Shown one piece after another: positions 1 to 7,048 of a stretch of 45,090 bases of DNA. The DNA is from Leptospirillum sp037442005 (GTDB lineage: Bacteria; Nitrospirota; Leptospirillia; Leptospirillales; Leptospirillaceae). Below the pieces are notes generated by a model. It had not been told where the DNA came from. It searched no databases and saw only the letters and a list, made by a program, of their open reading frames with translations. How positions within the stretch are numbered: the first letter of the stretch is position 1; each line of letters begins with the position of its first letter. The stretch is taken from contig JBBIRA010000010.1 of the NCBI GenBank assembly GCA_037442005.1, positions 1 to 45,090 on the forward strand. Direction: 5' to 3'. A program made the translations under genes and the position numbers.

Positions 1-561
1 GGCCTGATCACCAATCGTTCCCCCCATCATCAGGTCCCGTTCTTTCAGGAAATTGCCCACCCGGAGCACCACGGCGTTCTTCCCGTCATAGGGCCCCCAG
101 ACGGAGCCATCGACACCCGGGCGGATGATCCTCGCCCCGGGGATGCCCCAGTCCGAAGCCTTCGACTCGGAGATCGCCACAAGCTCAAGATCGGGAACCA
201 TGCCCAAAAGACTCCTGAACCATTCCAGGTATTCCTCCCGGGACACCTTGCTGCCGCCTAAAGCCAGCATGGTGGAGAGCCGGTTGTGGAGGACCAGGAT
301 CTGGGGAATCGAGGATTTCCGGGTTAACAGAAGATCCTGGGGGTCGTGGGCGATGACCAGATCGAACATCTCCCGGGAGAGCTCTTCCATGGCGCTGGCC
401 TCGCTGATGATCCGAGATCCCCTGGGACAGGGACGGAACTCCGTCATCCAACGGGAATACCCGCCCTTGTTCCGCTCCACGATCGAAAGCCTTACATCGG
501 GGATCCTGCCAAGGAGCGTGAGATATCCTTCATGCCAGTTAAATGTCAGTATACGAACCAT
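1..561 (-). CDS. Glycosyltransferase-like protein, 3' end cut by window edge
   Basis: The frame is open from an ATG at 561 to the window edge, giving the first 187 residues of a longer protein. It begins MVRILTFNWHEGYLTLL and later carries LVIAHDPQDLL, IPQILVLHNR and a VAISESKA...WGIPGARIIRPGVD stretch, the pattern of the N-terminal Rossmann domain and linker of GT-B glycosyltransferases (GT4-like, where IxPGVD is typical). The C-terminal donor-binding half lies outside the window. It overlaps the end of the preceding glycosyltransferase by 23 bases, so the two are probably co-transcribed and translationally coupled. Position at the end of the flagellar locus suggests a role in glycosylating flagellin or another surface structure; this is inference. 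Confidence 0.7.
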   Translation of the reverse strand, partial: MVRILTFNWHEGYLTLLGRIPDVRLSIVERNKGGYSRWMTEFRPCPRGSRIISEASAMEELSREMFDLVIAHDPQDLLLTRKSSIPQILVLHNRLSTMLALGGSKVSREEYLEWFRSLLGMVPDLELVAISESKASDWGIPGARIIRPGVDGSVWGPYDGKNAVVLRVGNFLKERDLMMGGTIGDQA

Positions 562-1537
562 GGCCGCTCCTTCCGATAAAGATCCCGGAACGCTCCCGGG
601 ACATGTCTTCCATGACTGATAAAATCTGTTTTGCCCGATGGGAGTACGTATGGGCCGACAACACGCTGTTTCGGCCTCGTATCGCCATTTTCTGAGATTC
701 CTGATAACGATCTAGCAATTGATATGCCAACGGAATCAACGTCTCCTCCTGATAGACACAAAGCTCGGCCTCCTCCCCTTGAGTGACGAAAAGATCCGAC
801 AGACCCGGAACATCCGGCGTCAACAGGGGCTTCCCCATCGCCAGGCTTTCAAAAACACGCATATTGAGGTCATTGGCCACCGCATCGTTAAACAGCACCC
901 TGGCCCCGCCCAGAAAAGCCGACATCTCCTTGAGAAAGACCCGACGGGTACGGACGTCAAAACGCATGGCCAGCCGTTTGAGCCTCCGGGAGCGTGTCTG
1001 GAGAGGGTCAAGAATGCTGCCGCAAAAGCCGATATCAAACGCCTCACGGGAAGGAACCGGTTGATGGATCTCCGGGTCGCACGCCAGCGGGAGCCAGTAG
1101 ACGGGTTTGTTCAACAGACGGGAAAACTCTTCCACATAGGCTTTTTGTGCCAGAAAAATGACATCAAACCCCTTCGCCAGCGCCAGATGGGTCTCACGGT
1201 GGAGATGAGTGTCAATCAGATAACAGCCCTTCGGACAGGAAAAAAGTTCCATGAAGGCCAGCGGGTAGTGAACCCCTGTTTCGATGAACAGGCAAAAGTC
1301 CGGCCGGTATCCCGCCGGAAGCCCCTGAACAAGCTCCATATAGGGGTGGCGGAAAAACGGGATATCGTGAGGGCGGACAAGCGGCAGAAGATCCAGAAGA
1401 TTCCAGCGGGTGAGGCATAACTCATCCGCCGTCGGGCCGCAGGTCAGGACCCGGGCCAGGGGACGAAGCGCTTTTTCCAGATACATGGCTGTGGTATGGG
1501 GAAGGCTTGTGTAAGATAAAAGAACGTTCATCATCAT
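539..1537 (-). CDS. Family 1-type glycosyltransferase (CgeB/Glyco_trans_1_2-like)
   Basis: A 332-residue soluble protein with the layout of CgeB-like glycosyltransferases. It has an N-terminal Rossmann half (MNVLLSYTSLPHTTAMYLEK), a central LPLACDPEIH segment, then IGFCGSI and near residue 215 the donor-site region NDLNMRVFESLAMGKPLL, which matches the N-x-R-x-FE-x-x-A-x-G pattern of the family. Three ATG codons follow each other at the start. GGAGG lies only two bases from the first, so the second or third (1534 or 1531) is the more likely start. A sigma-54 type promoter sits about 60 bases upstream. Substrate unknown; flagellin or another envelope component is the contextual guess. Confidence 0.8.
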   Translation of the reverse strand: MMMNVLLSYTSLPHTTAMYLEKALRPLARVLTCGPTADELCLTRWNLLDLLPLVRPHDIPFFRHPYMELVQGLPAGYRPDFCLFIETGVHYPLAFMELFSCPKGCYLIDTHLHRETHLALAKGFDVIFLAQKAYVEEFSRLLNKPVYWLPLACDPEIHQPVPSREAFDIGFCGSILDPLQTRSRRLKRLAMRFDVRTRRVFLKEMSAFLGGARVLFNDAVANDLNMRVFESLAMGKPLLTPDVPGLSDLFVTQGEEAELCVYQEETLIPLAYQLLDRYQESQKMAIRGRNSVLSAHTYSHRAKQILSVMEDMSRERSGIFIGRSGHGSYTDI

Positions 1538-1595
1538 TTCCTCCGGAAACGCCTGAGATCTGTCTTGCCCGACAATGGGAACATGTCATCCATAA

Positions 1596-1613
1596 ATGCA
1601 AATGATATGCCAG
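1596..1613 (-). promoter_or_regulatory. Sigma-54 (RpoN) type promoter for glycosyltransferase pair
   Basis: On the minus strand the sequence reads C-TGGCATATCATTTGCA-T. Compared with the RpoN consensus TGGCACG-N4-TTGCW it keeps the full TGGCA, the exact four-base spacer and the full TTGCA. Transcription should start near 1586, about 50 bases before the gene. Sigma-54 is the usual sigma factor for middle/late flagellar genes in several phyla, which ties these glycosyltransferases to flagellar assembly. Confidence 0.7.
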
Positions 1614-1660
1614 CCCGGAAAACAGCGAAAAATCGGCAATAGTCCGGCGCATTCCTGAAT

Positions 1661-1694
1661 GGTGACGATCCGGAGGGAAAAATTTTCCGTCACC
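1661..1694. repeat. Inverted repeat, candidate sigma-54 enhancer site
   Basis: GGTGACG (1661-1667) and CGTCACC (1688-1694) form a perfect 7-base inverted repeat. Between them GGAAAA-A-TTTTCC (1676-1688) is a second palindrome. The block lies 50-80 bases upstream of the -24 element of the sigma-54 type promoter, where activator (bEBP) sites are usually found. The 8-mer CCGTCACC recurs upstream of the flgF sigma-54 promoter at 15193-15200. Confidence 0.4.
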
Positions 1695-1880
1695 AGGGGG
1701 AAAGGGGGTTGGTGGGAAAAAACGTCCCGGAAAATTTGAAGGAAGAGCGGCGTTCAAACCCGGCCCCAAAGCAGACCGGTCTTTTTTGAGATTCCGGACG
1801 ATTCCGTCACTGGCATGACACCGGAGGATAAAAAAGGGACGATGCGAAGAAGGAAGGGGAAACGGATCAGGGGAAAAAGA

Positions 1881-2240
1881 TCAGATCCGGCGGGAGAGCC
1901 CCTGCGGTGGAGCGGAAGAAGGAGGGATTAAAGGGGAGGCATACGGAAGGTTCAGGGTTCTGTTCAGGGAGAGGATTCTGTTCGATAGCCCCCCTTCCCG
2001 GGAAACCATCCGGGTGAAGAGGTGGCTGACACGATCAATCAGGGCCGACTTGGCCAGAAGGGCTTCCCGGGGCTCCCCCTCCTCCCCGGAAGACCGGAGA
2101 CACAAGGCAAGCTGGCTTAATAACCGGTCAAAGGCCGGGTCCGACCAGGGCTCTCCGGCAATCTCACCAACCCCTTCCGGATCAAGAAGGGTCAGGATCT
2201 CCCACAGGCACCCGTCGAGTTCGGCAAAAGACTCCGGCAT
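1881..2240 (-). CDS. Small FliT-like protein downstream of fliS
   Basis: The likely start is the ATG at 2240, two bases after the fliS stop, with GGGGG just upstream. This gives 119 residues (MPESFAELDGCLWEIL...). A longer frame starting at 2354 would overlap fliS almost entirely. The protein is predicted mostly helical, soluble, without signal or membrane segment, and ends in a Pro/Ser-rich tail. In many genomes the gene directly after fliS is fliT or an equivalent small export chaperone for FliD. That position, size and helical character are the only basis for the name; I see no diagnostic motif. Confidence 0.5.
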   Translation of the reverse strand: MPESFAELDGCLWEILTLLDPEGVGEIAGEPWSDPAFDRLLSQLALCLRSSGEEGEPREALLAKSALIDRVSHLFTRMVSREGGLSNRILSLNRTLNLPYASPLIPPSSAPPQGLSRRI

Positions 2241-2242
2241 CC

Positions 2243-2704
2243 CTACCCCCGGACGGACAGGCGGCCGGAAGGAGCCAGATTGGGAGAGGAAACCTGGGTT
2301 CCCGGATGCGGGAGATGATTCTTCGAACCGGTTTTCAAGACGGCATCCCGCCATGTTTCCAGAAGACCGGTCAGGATCTCCCTGACGGGGATCAGCCGGC
2401 TCACATCGTTACGGATATTCGCCACCGAAATCTCCTCCATCAGAAAAAGGTACAAGGCAATCAGACGGTCCTGCCAGTCCCCCGCGGCAGCCCCTTCCTC
2501 CTTGCTGGCTTCAAGCGCCATCGCAAGTTCTCCCAGAATGGCCGTCGCCCTGTTGGTGGCATCAATCTTTCCGGCCACATTCTTTTGATCGATCGACTCA
2601 GCGAGCATGTCGACCGTCCGGATCAGCCCCTGATACAGTTTCAGGAGAATCTCGCTTTTCGTCATCGTATTGACACTGGCACTCTGATACGCCTGTATGG
2701 ACAT
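2243..2704 (-). CDS. fliS: Flagellin export chaperone FliS
   Basis: 153 residues, slightly longer than the usual 120-140. The N-terminus (AYQSASVNTMTKSEILLKLYQGLI) matches the FliS signature, where a Y-x-x-x-x-V/I...T-x-x-x-LL-x-x-LY-x-G segment forms the first helices that bind the C-terminal helix of flagellin. FliS keeps flagellin monomeric in the cytoplasm and delivers it to the type III export gate, and in some bacteria it also titrates FliW. The extra residues are a Pro/Ser-rich C-terminal tail. It follows fliD by about 47 bases and is directly followed by a FliT-like gene, forming a fliD-fliS-fliT type unit. Confidence 0.92.
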   Translation of the reverse strand: MSIQAYQSASVNTMTKSEILLKLYQGLIRTVDMLAESIDQKNVAGKIDATNRATAILGELAMALEASKEEGAAAGDWQDRLIALYLFLMEEISVANIRNDVSRLIPVREILTGLLETWRDAVLKTGSKNHLPHPGTQVSSPNLAPSGRLSVRG

Positions 2705-2751
2705 CGTTCCCTCACCCCCCGAAGAGCGGCCAACCTCCAGAGCGGACCCTC

Positions 2752-4203
2752 CTAGAGGGTCCCTTTGGAGATTTGCTGGTTGATATAGTTCTGCTTGGCA
2801 TTCAGTCCGCCCAGGAGACTCTGGAGATTAGAGTACTTTTCCTCGAGACTGTCCCTCAGGTCGGCCAAGCCTTCGCTCTTGTGCTCTATTTCCTTTTCGG
2901 TCGCTTCCCCTTCGTTCGTGAGGGCGGAGAGCTCGCCGGTCACGGGACCGGTCACCGGATTGGTCAGATCCTCAAGGTCCGCATGCAGGGCCCGGAGAAT
3001 CCCGTCGCTTTTCCCTTTCCCCCCCGAACCGGCAAGAAGGGTCACGACTCCCTTGTAATCCCCTCCCAGCGCGCGTTCGAGCTTTGAGTTGTTCAGCGTA
3101 AGCCGTCCATCCTGGCCAAAATCAATCCCGATATCCGAAAGGGTGTGGTAAGAACCATCCCCGTTCATCGAACGGGTCAGGGTGGTCGCCAGACGGTTTC
3201 TGATATCGGTCGCCGTAAAACTTCCCAGAAACGGCCCCCCGTGACCGGTTGCCTTGTCGTACCGGGAATTCCGGGCGATAAAATCCACCAGATCGTTGTA
3301 GTTCTTGACGAACGACTGGATATTGGTCGTGATCTTCTTGCGGTCATGCACAACAGAGACTCCCACCGGAGCCAGACCCTGTGTGGGGGCGACCAGGTGG
3401 AGGACCGTTCCGGGAACAGCATCCTTGACGTCATTTGATGAGGAGACCACCGGAACACCGTCGACCGTCAGATGGGCCATACTGGCTTTCTGGACCACAT
3501 GAAACGACATCCGGAGCCCTTCGGTTCCCGCAACCCGGAAGTTCAGACCGTTTTTGGAGGAGGAAAGAGACAGGGAATAAGGATGACCGGGCTCCCCGGT
3601 GCGCATGACCATGGCATGCACCCCGATTTTCTCCCGATTGATGGCGCTGGCCAGATCGTTCAGGGTAAACCCTGATGACTGGTCGATCCGGATTGTTTTG
3701 TATTTTCCCCCGATCAGATGATCCCCGATCAGAAAGGTGATGATCCCGTGGGACAGGGCACCATCCGGAGGGATATTCAGAACGGAGGCCTTGTCGGCAT
3801 CGGAAAGCCCCGATGACACCACGACGCCCGGTCGCGCCAGAGAAATCACGGAAATATCGTGGTGTCCGACATGGGCATTATCGGAAGGTGTCAGGGTAAA
3901 ACCCGCATTTTTCGGTGTCTGTGCCTTGAAGGCGTTGAAGTTTCCCTCGAGATGCAGGGACTCGGCCGTATTCTTGAACCCCTCCAGTTTTTTCTGGAGC
4001 GCGGTCCAGACCGACTGAAGCGCCCCCTGCTGGGCCTGCGTCTGCTGGAGTTCCACAAGAGGAACTTCCGCCGCTTTCATGTTCGCTTCCACCAATGCGT
4101 CGGTGTCGAGGTTCTGGGACAACGCCGCGACATTGGAAATACGCATCCGGTGGGAGGGGTGATCACCTGGAAGTGATCCCATGCTTCCTGAAATCCCGCT
4201 CAC
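2752..4203 (-). CDS. fliD: Flagellar filament cap protein FliD
   Basis: 483 residues from a GTG at 4203, preceded by a strong GGGGGAGG Shine-Dalgarno sequence. The N-terminal helix (VAALSQNLDTDALVEANMKAAEVPL) and early coiled segment match the FliD N-domain (I-x-G-x-x-S-x-x-D-x-x-x-x-V-x-x-x-M). The C-terminal domain has GIDFGQDGRLTLNNSKLE and ends in a long coiled coil with KQNYINQQI. It caps the growing filament and helps flagellin subunits fold into place. It lies downstream of fliC1, separated by 100 bases that hold a long inverted repeat, and leads fliS and the fliT-like gene. Confidence 0.93.
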   Translation of the reverse strand: MSGISGSMGSLPGDHPSHRMRISNVAALSQNLDTDALVEANMKAAEVPLVELQQTQAQQGALQSVWTALQKKLEGFKNTAESLHLEGNFNAFKAQTPKNAGFTLTPSDNAHVGHHDISVISLARPGVVVSSGLSDADKASVLNIPPDGALSHGIITFLIGDHLIGGKYKTIRIDQSSGFTLNDLASAINREKIGVHAMVMRTGEPGHPYSLSLSSSKNGLNFRVAGTEGLRMSFHVVQKASMAHLTVDGVPVVSSSNDVKDAVPGTVLHLVAPTQGLAPVGVSVVHDRKKITTNIQSFVKNYNDLVDFIARNSRYDKATGHGGPFLGSFTATDIRNRLATTLTRSMNGDGSYHTLSDIGIDFGQDGRLTLNNSKLERALGGDYKGVVTLLAGSGGKGKSDGILRALHADLEDLTNPVTGPVTGELSALTNEGEATEKEIEHKSEGLADLRDSLEEKYSNLQSLLGGLNAKQNYINQQISKGTL

Positions 4204-4234
4204 AGATAACCTCCCCCCACTGGTGTTGATGTGA

Positions 4235-4299
4235 AGCGCCGAACGTAAGGTCCGTCGCCCCTATGGCTTATATCCCGGCCCTATCTGTGCTTCGGCGCT
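4235..4299 (-). repeat. Long inverted repeat between fliC1 and fliD
   Basis: AGCGCCGAA (4235-4243) and TTCGGCGCT (4291-4299) are perfect 9-base inverted repeats enclosing 47 bases. In the minus-strand RNA this would be a closed stem just after the fliC1 stop and about 30 bases before the fliD start. There is no T-run, so it does not look like an intrinsic terminator. It may be a processing or stability element separating abundant fliC1 message from fliD, or a structured leader for fliD. Confidence 0.5.
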
Positions 4300-4303
4300 C
4301 TGG

Positions 4304-5131
4304 CTAAGGGAGCAGCTTGATCGCGGCCTGAGGAATCAGATTTGCCTGGGCCAGGACCGCTGCGCCGGATTGAGAAAGAATCTGCCGTTTGGTGAAGGCA
4401 GCTGTTTCCGATGCGAAATTCACGTCCCTGATCCCCGCCCGCGATGCTTGCACGTTTGTGGTTGCATTGTTCAGGTTTTTGATTGTCCATTCCATCCGGT
4501 TCTGGATGGCACCGATCGAACCCTGGACCTGAGTGATCTTATCAAGCGCCGAGTCGAGCCGGTCAATCGCATCCTTCGCGCTGCTTCTGTCGAGAATTCT
4601 GGTCGAACCAACACCCAATGCGCTGGAATCGAGCTTGCCCATCTTGACCTCAAGACGGTCGTCGATGGTGGTATAGATACCCACGTGGAACTTGAACTCG
4701 GTATGCGACCCGTCGAGAAGTTTCATCCCGTTAAAGTCGGTCACCTTTGCAATACGGCTGATTTCAGAGTTCAGGTGCTGGTATTCCTGGTTCAGAACCT
4801 TGAGGTCCCTATCGGAATAGGTGCCGTTTGCCGCCTGGATCGCCAGCTGACGCATCTTCAGAAGAAGCGTGTTGTCGGTCATCAGCGCGCCGCTCGCCGT
4901 CTGGAGAAGATGGGTGCCGTCGTTGGCGTTTCTGATCGCGGCATTGTAGGAAAGAACCTGTCCGCCCATTCTCTGGCTGATGGCGTACCCGGCCGGATCA
5001 TCGGCAGGAGAATTCACGCGATAACCGGAAGAGAGCCTGTTGATGTGTTTTGCCAGGGCTTCCTGGGTCCGGTTCAGGTTGTACTGCGCATTCATTGAAG
5101 CGATGTTGTCATTAATGATCATACCACTCAT
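4304..5131 (-). CDS. fliC: Flagellin (copy 1, sigma-28 controlled)
   Basis: 275 residues, a minimal flagellin. The N-terminal D0/D1 helices are intact (LNRTQEALAKHINRLSSGYRVNSPADDPAGYAIS, read in shorter pieces) and so is the C-terminal D1/D0 (QNRMEWTIKNLNNATTN; ILSQSGAAVLAQANLIPQAA). The surface domains D2/D3 are missing and only a short beta hairpin region joins the two halves. It starts at an ATG with AAGGAGGG seven bases upstream. The gene has its own sigma-28 type promoter and a 146-base structured leader, follows csrA-fliW, and precedes fliD-fliS. It is probably the main filament subunit. It is paralogous to the flagellin at 9702-10562, and both end in KLLP. Confidence 0.95.
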   Translation of the reverse strand: MSGMIINDNIASMNAQYNLNRTQEALAKHINRLSSGYRVNSPADDPAGYAISQRMGGQVLSYNAAIRNANDGTHLLQTASGALMTDNTLLLKMRQLAIQAANGTYSDRDLKVLNQEYQHLNSEISRIAKVTDFNGMKLLDGSHTEFKFHVGIYTTIDDRLEVKMGKLDSSALGVGSTRILDRSSAKDAIDRLDSALDKITQVQGSIGAIQNRMEWTIKNLNNATTNVQASRAGIRDVNFASETAAFTKRQILSQSGAAVLAQANLIPQAAIKLLP

Positions 5132-5136
5132 GGCTG

Positions 5137-5265
5137 CCCTCCTTGGTTGTGTTCACGGTCCACTCCCTGGACCGTTCCGTTGATGACGGATCAGAAGCCT
5201 TCTCCTTTCCAGCCTCTTTTCCTGATCCCGTGTTTCCCGGGAGCCAGCCTTTCCTCCTGAGGCTG
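5137..5265 (-). promoter_or_regulatory. fliC1 mRNA leader with GGA-loop hairpins (CsrA sites)
   Basis: In the minus-strand RNA three hairpins carry GGA in the loop. At 5245-5265, stem CAGCCT/AGGCTG has loop CAGGAGGAA. At 5226-5242, stem TCCCG/CGGGA has loop GGAAACA. At 5155-5175, stem ACGGTCC/GGACCGT has loop AGGGAGT. The Shine-Dalgarno AAGGAGGG (5144-5137) supplies a fourth GGA. GGA in a hairpin loop plus GGA at the ribosome site is the classic CsrA target layout, as in the hag leader of Bacillus subtilis. csrA and fliW lie immediately upstream. CsrA binding is therefore inferred, not shown. Confidence 0.65.
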
Positions 5266-5283
5266 CCGTCTCCCTTCACACTC

Positions 5284-5310
5284 TCTTCGGAAAACCATTA
5301 AAAAACTTTA
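5284..5310 (-). promoter_or_regulatory. Sigma-28 (FliA) type promoter for fliC1
   Basis: Minus strand: TAAAGTTT (5310-5303), an 11-base spacer, then TCCGAAGA (5291-5284). The consensus is TAAAGTTT-N11-GCCGATAA, so the -35 is perfect and the -10 keeps CCGA and the last A. The -35 box overlaps the fliW stop codon. Predicted transcript start is near 5277, giving a leader of about 146 bases. Confidence 0.75.
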
Positions 5311-5766
5311 GGTGGCATTCCCCGTTTCTGTACGGCCCTGGCCATCATCTGCAAAAAGAGGGAAATGAAGCCATTCATCAAGATCAAAAAGAACACACTG
5401 TTTCCCGGTCCGGTCCGCCTGACAGACCACCAGCGGCCCCTGAAGATTGGCGGTCATGCTCTCCATGCCCGCTTCGGGAACGGTTACGATCACCATAAGC
5501 CCCGGGTCCGTCCCCGGGGAATCCGGATCCGACAGCGCCCCCTGGACCCGGCTGGAGTAATCCGGTACAAGAAGGCAGGGATCCATCACGACAAAGGCCA
5601 GCGCGGGATCATCAATGCTCTGAAGCCAGTAAAAAAGACTGTTCTCTCCGGTTTCAAGAAGCAGATACCGGGTGTGACCGGGAAATCCCAGAAGCCCTTC
5701 CGGAAAAGTCAGGATCCGCTCCGGATCCAGAGGAATGGTTCCAAAACGGGTTGTCTCGATTGTCAT
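5308..5766 (-). CDS. fliW: Flagellar assembly factor FliW
   Basis: 152 residues with the FliW pattern: an N-terminal TTRFGTIPLDPERILTFPEG, then LLGFPGHTRYLLLE, LQSIDDPALAFVVMDP and a VIVTVP strand. FliW binds free flagellin and, when released, binds CsrA and blocks its RNA-binding activity, so flagellin translation follows flagellin export. Its ATG overlaps the csrA stop as ATGA (5763-5766), giving translational coupling with csrA. It is directly upstream of fliC1, whose promoter starts inside the fliW stop codon. The last 30 residues include an acidic C-terminal tail, which in other FliW proteins lies near the CsrA-binding region. Confidence 0.93.
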   Translation of the reverse strand: MTIETTRFGTIPLDPERILTFPEGLLGFPGHTRYLLLETGENSLFYWLQSIDDPALAFVVMDPCLLVPDYSSRVQGALSDPDSPGTDPGLMVIVTVPEAGMESMTANLQGPLVVCQADRTGKQCVLFDLDEWLHFPLFADDGQGRTETGNAT

Positions 5767-6044
5767 TTTCCTCCCTCCCCCGGGCTATTGGGGGGATTGG
5801 CGCCTGCCCCTTTCAGTTTTCCGGCAAACCGGCTGTTCAAGAGATTGACCTGATCGGTGGACGGACTCGCCGCCTTCCGGTTTTCTTCCATGATCCGCTC
5901 GCGGACTTCGTCCCGGTGGACCACCATGTCGGCGGGAGCCTCGACACCAAGGCGAACGCTGCCTCCCTTGACCTCGATCACCACAATGCGGACTCCCTCT
6001 CCGATCGTGATCCCCTCACCAACCTTACGCGTCAGGATTAAAAT
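5763..6044 (-). CDS. csrA: Carbon storage regulator CsrA, apparent ATT start
   Basis: The frame encodes LILTRKVGEGITIGEGVR-IVVIEVKGGSVRLG-VEAPADMVVHRDEV, the complete CsrA fold with the RNA-binding strand LTRK near residue 4 and the VEAP...RDEV region near residues 40-50. No ATG, GTG or TTG lies in frame before these residues. The codon exactly where CsrA's Met1 belongs is ATT (6044), six bases after a full GGAGGTG Shine-Dalgarno. The first in-frame GTG (5984) would delete the first beta strands. The product is 93 residues, with an unusual 30-residue C-terminal extension. It overlaps fliW by four bases. CsrA dimers repress translation by binding GGA motifs. Confidence 0.9.
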   Translation of the reverse strand: MLILTRKVGEGITIGEGVRIVVIEVKGGSVRLGVEAPADMVVHRDEVRERIMEENRKAASPSTDQVNLLNSRFAGKLKGAGANPPNSPGEGGK

Positions 6045-6070
6045 TGGGCACCTCCATACGGGACATTTGT

Positions 6071-7009
6071 TCAGGAGAACAGGGCATTTTGCGTGTTCTG
6101 GATGATGTTTCTCGAAGCCTTGGTCGACACAGCCAGAAGGTTCTGGTTCAGGGAAAGCTCCGATACCGCCTTGGCGATATCCACATCTTCATTCTGGCTT
6201 TTAAGGGTCTTGAGGCTGATCTGGTAACGTTCGAGCCGGTGCAGCGTCCGCCGGAGCGAGCGTTCCCGGGTTCCGAGAACAGCCGCCCGCTCGGTGACCT
6301 GATGGCTTGCGGCATCCAGGGCATCGATCGAATTCCGGATCGTCGTGGTATCGTTATTATTCAAGGCGTTGATAAACCGCCTCATGACCGGCAGCAGGGA
6401 GTTTCCACCCGGATCTGAAACACTGTCGCCCAAAAGGCGGGAACCGACCTCCGAAACCCGCATGAGTCCCGCTTCCCTGACGCTCGAAGTGAATCCCTGC
6501 TGGACATAGGACCGGGAATCATTCCCCTGATAGGCAACCGATGCCGGATGGTGGGCCGGATCGGGGAACCGGAACGGCTCCACCGTGACATCGGTCCCGG
6601 AAAACAGGTATTGCTCCCCGGACTTCGTGTTGGCCAGGGAGACGATCTGTTCAAGAACCCGGAGCATCTCCTGGGCTTCCACTCGCCTGTTTTCCGGAAC
6701 CATAGTCTCGTTGGACATCCGGACCGCCATCGCCTTGGCATGGATCACAAGACCGCCGACCTGATCCATGATACTTTCCATGAGCTGCAGGCGGACCACC
6801 CCTTCGCGGGCATTTTCCACCACCTGCTTCGTCACCGCAAGGGTCCGGTTCACCCGAAGAGACTCCCCCATCCGTTCCGGCGCATCGCCGGGGGTCTCGA
6901 ATTTCTTCCCCGAGGAGATCTGGCGGTCCACACCATAGAGGTTCTCCATCGAACGGTCATGCGCATCGACGACTTCCCGGCCCGTCATCAGCCCTGTCAC
7001 TCGGATCAT
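6071..7009 (-). CDS. flgL: Hook-filament junction protein FlgL (HAP3)
   Basis: 312 residues. The N-terminus (YGVDRQISSGKKFETPGDAPE) is the flagellin-like D0/D1 motif of FlgL, and the C-terminus (SLNQNLLAVSTKASRNIIQ) is the matching helix. FlgL forms the junction layer between FlgK and the filament. It follows flgK by 39 bases and precedes csrA by 26, so flgN-flgK-flgL-csrA-fliW form one reading unit. The SGEQYLFSGT segment near residues 134-143 is typical of FlgL. Confidence 0.93.
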   Translation of the reverse strand: MIRVTGLMTGREVVDAHDRSMENLYGVDRQISSGKKFETPGDAPERMGESLRVNRTLAVTKQVVENAREGVVRLQLMESIMDQVGGLVIHAKAMAVRMSNETMVPENRRVEAQEMLRVLEQIVSLANTKSGEQYLFSGTDVTVEPFRFPDPAHHPASVAYQGNDSRSYVQQGFTSSVREAGLMRVSEVGSRLLGDSVSDPGGNSLLPVMRRFINALNNNDTTTIRNSIDALDAASHQVTERAAVLGTRERSLRRTLHRLERYQISLKTLKSQNEDVDIAKAVSELSLNQNLLAVSTKASRNIIQNTQNALFS

Positions 7010-7048
7010 CCGCCTTCTCCCGCGTTTTCTTTCATGGCTCTCCAGGAA

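Larger units (their letters stand above)
1538..1880. other. Intergenic region with promoter and inverted repeats
   Basis: This 343-base gap separates the fliT-like gene from the glycosyltransferase pair, all read leftward. It holds the sigma-54 type promoter at 1596-1613 and an inverted repeat at 1661-1694. No convincing gene is seen. A 115-codon frame crossing it (1422-1769) runs through the promoter and into the next gene in another frame and is not credible. A weak stem (GGATC/GATCC) near 1866-1892 could end the upstream operon, but it lacks a good T-run. Confidence 0.6.

Noticed and set aside
1422..1769. 115-codon minus-strand frame in the gap before the glycosyltransferase
   Set aside because: It covers the sigma-54 promoter and then runs inside the glycosyltransferase in another frame. 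The product is Pro-rich and resembles no protein.
1866..1892. Intrinsic terminator after the fliT-like gene
   Set aside because: The GGATC/GATCC stem is short, the T-run lies inside the loop and part of it overlaps the stop codon region.
4235..4299. Possible c-di-GMP or other riboswitch in the fliC1-fliD gap
   Set aside because: Only a distant resemblance to CACAGxGC/AAGCC patterns was seen. The conserved core of the GEMM riboswitch is missing.
5985..6044. GTG at 5984 as the csrA start
   Set aside because: It would remove the first beta strands with the LTRK RNA-binding residues, which are encoded in frame just upstream behind a strong ribosome site.
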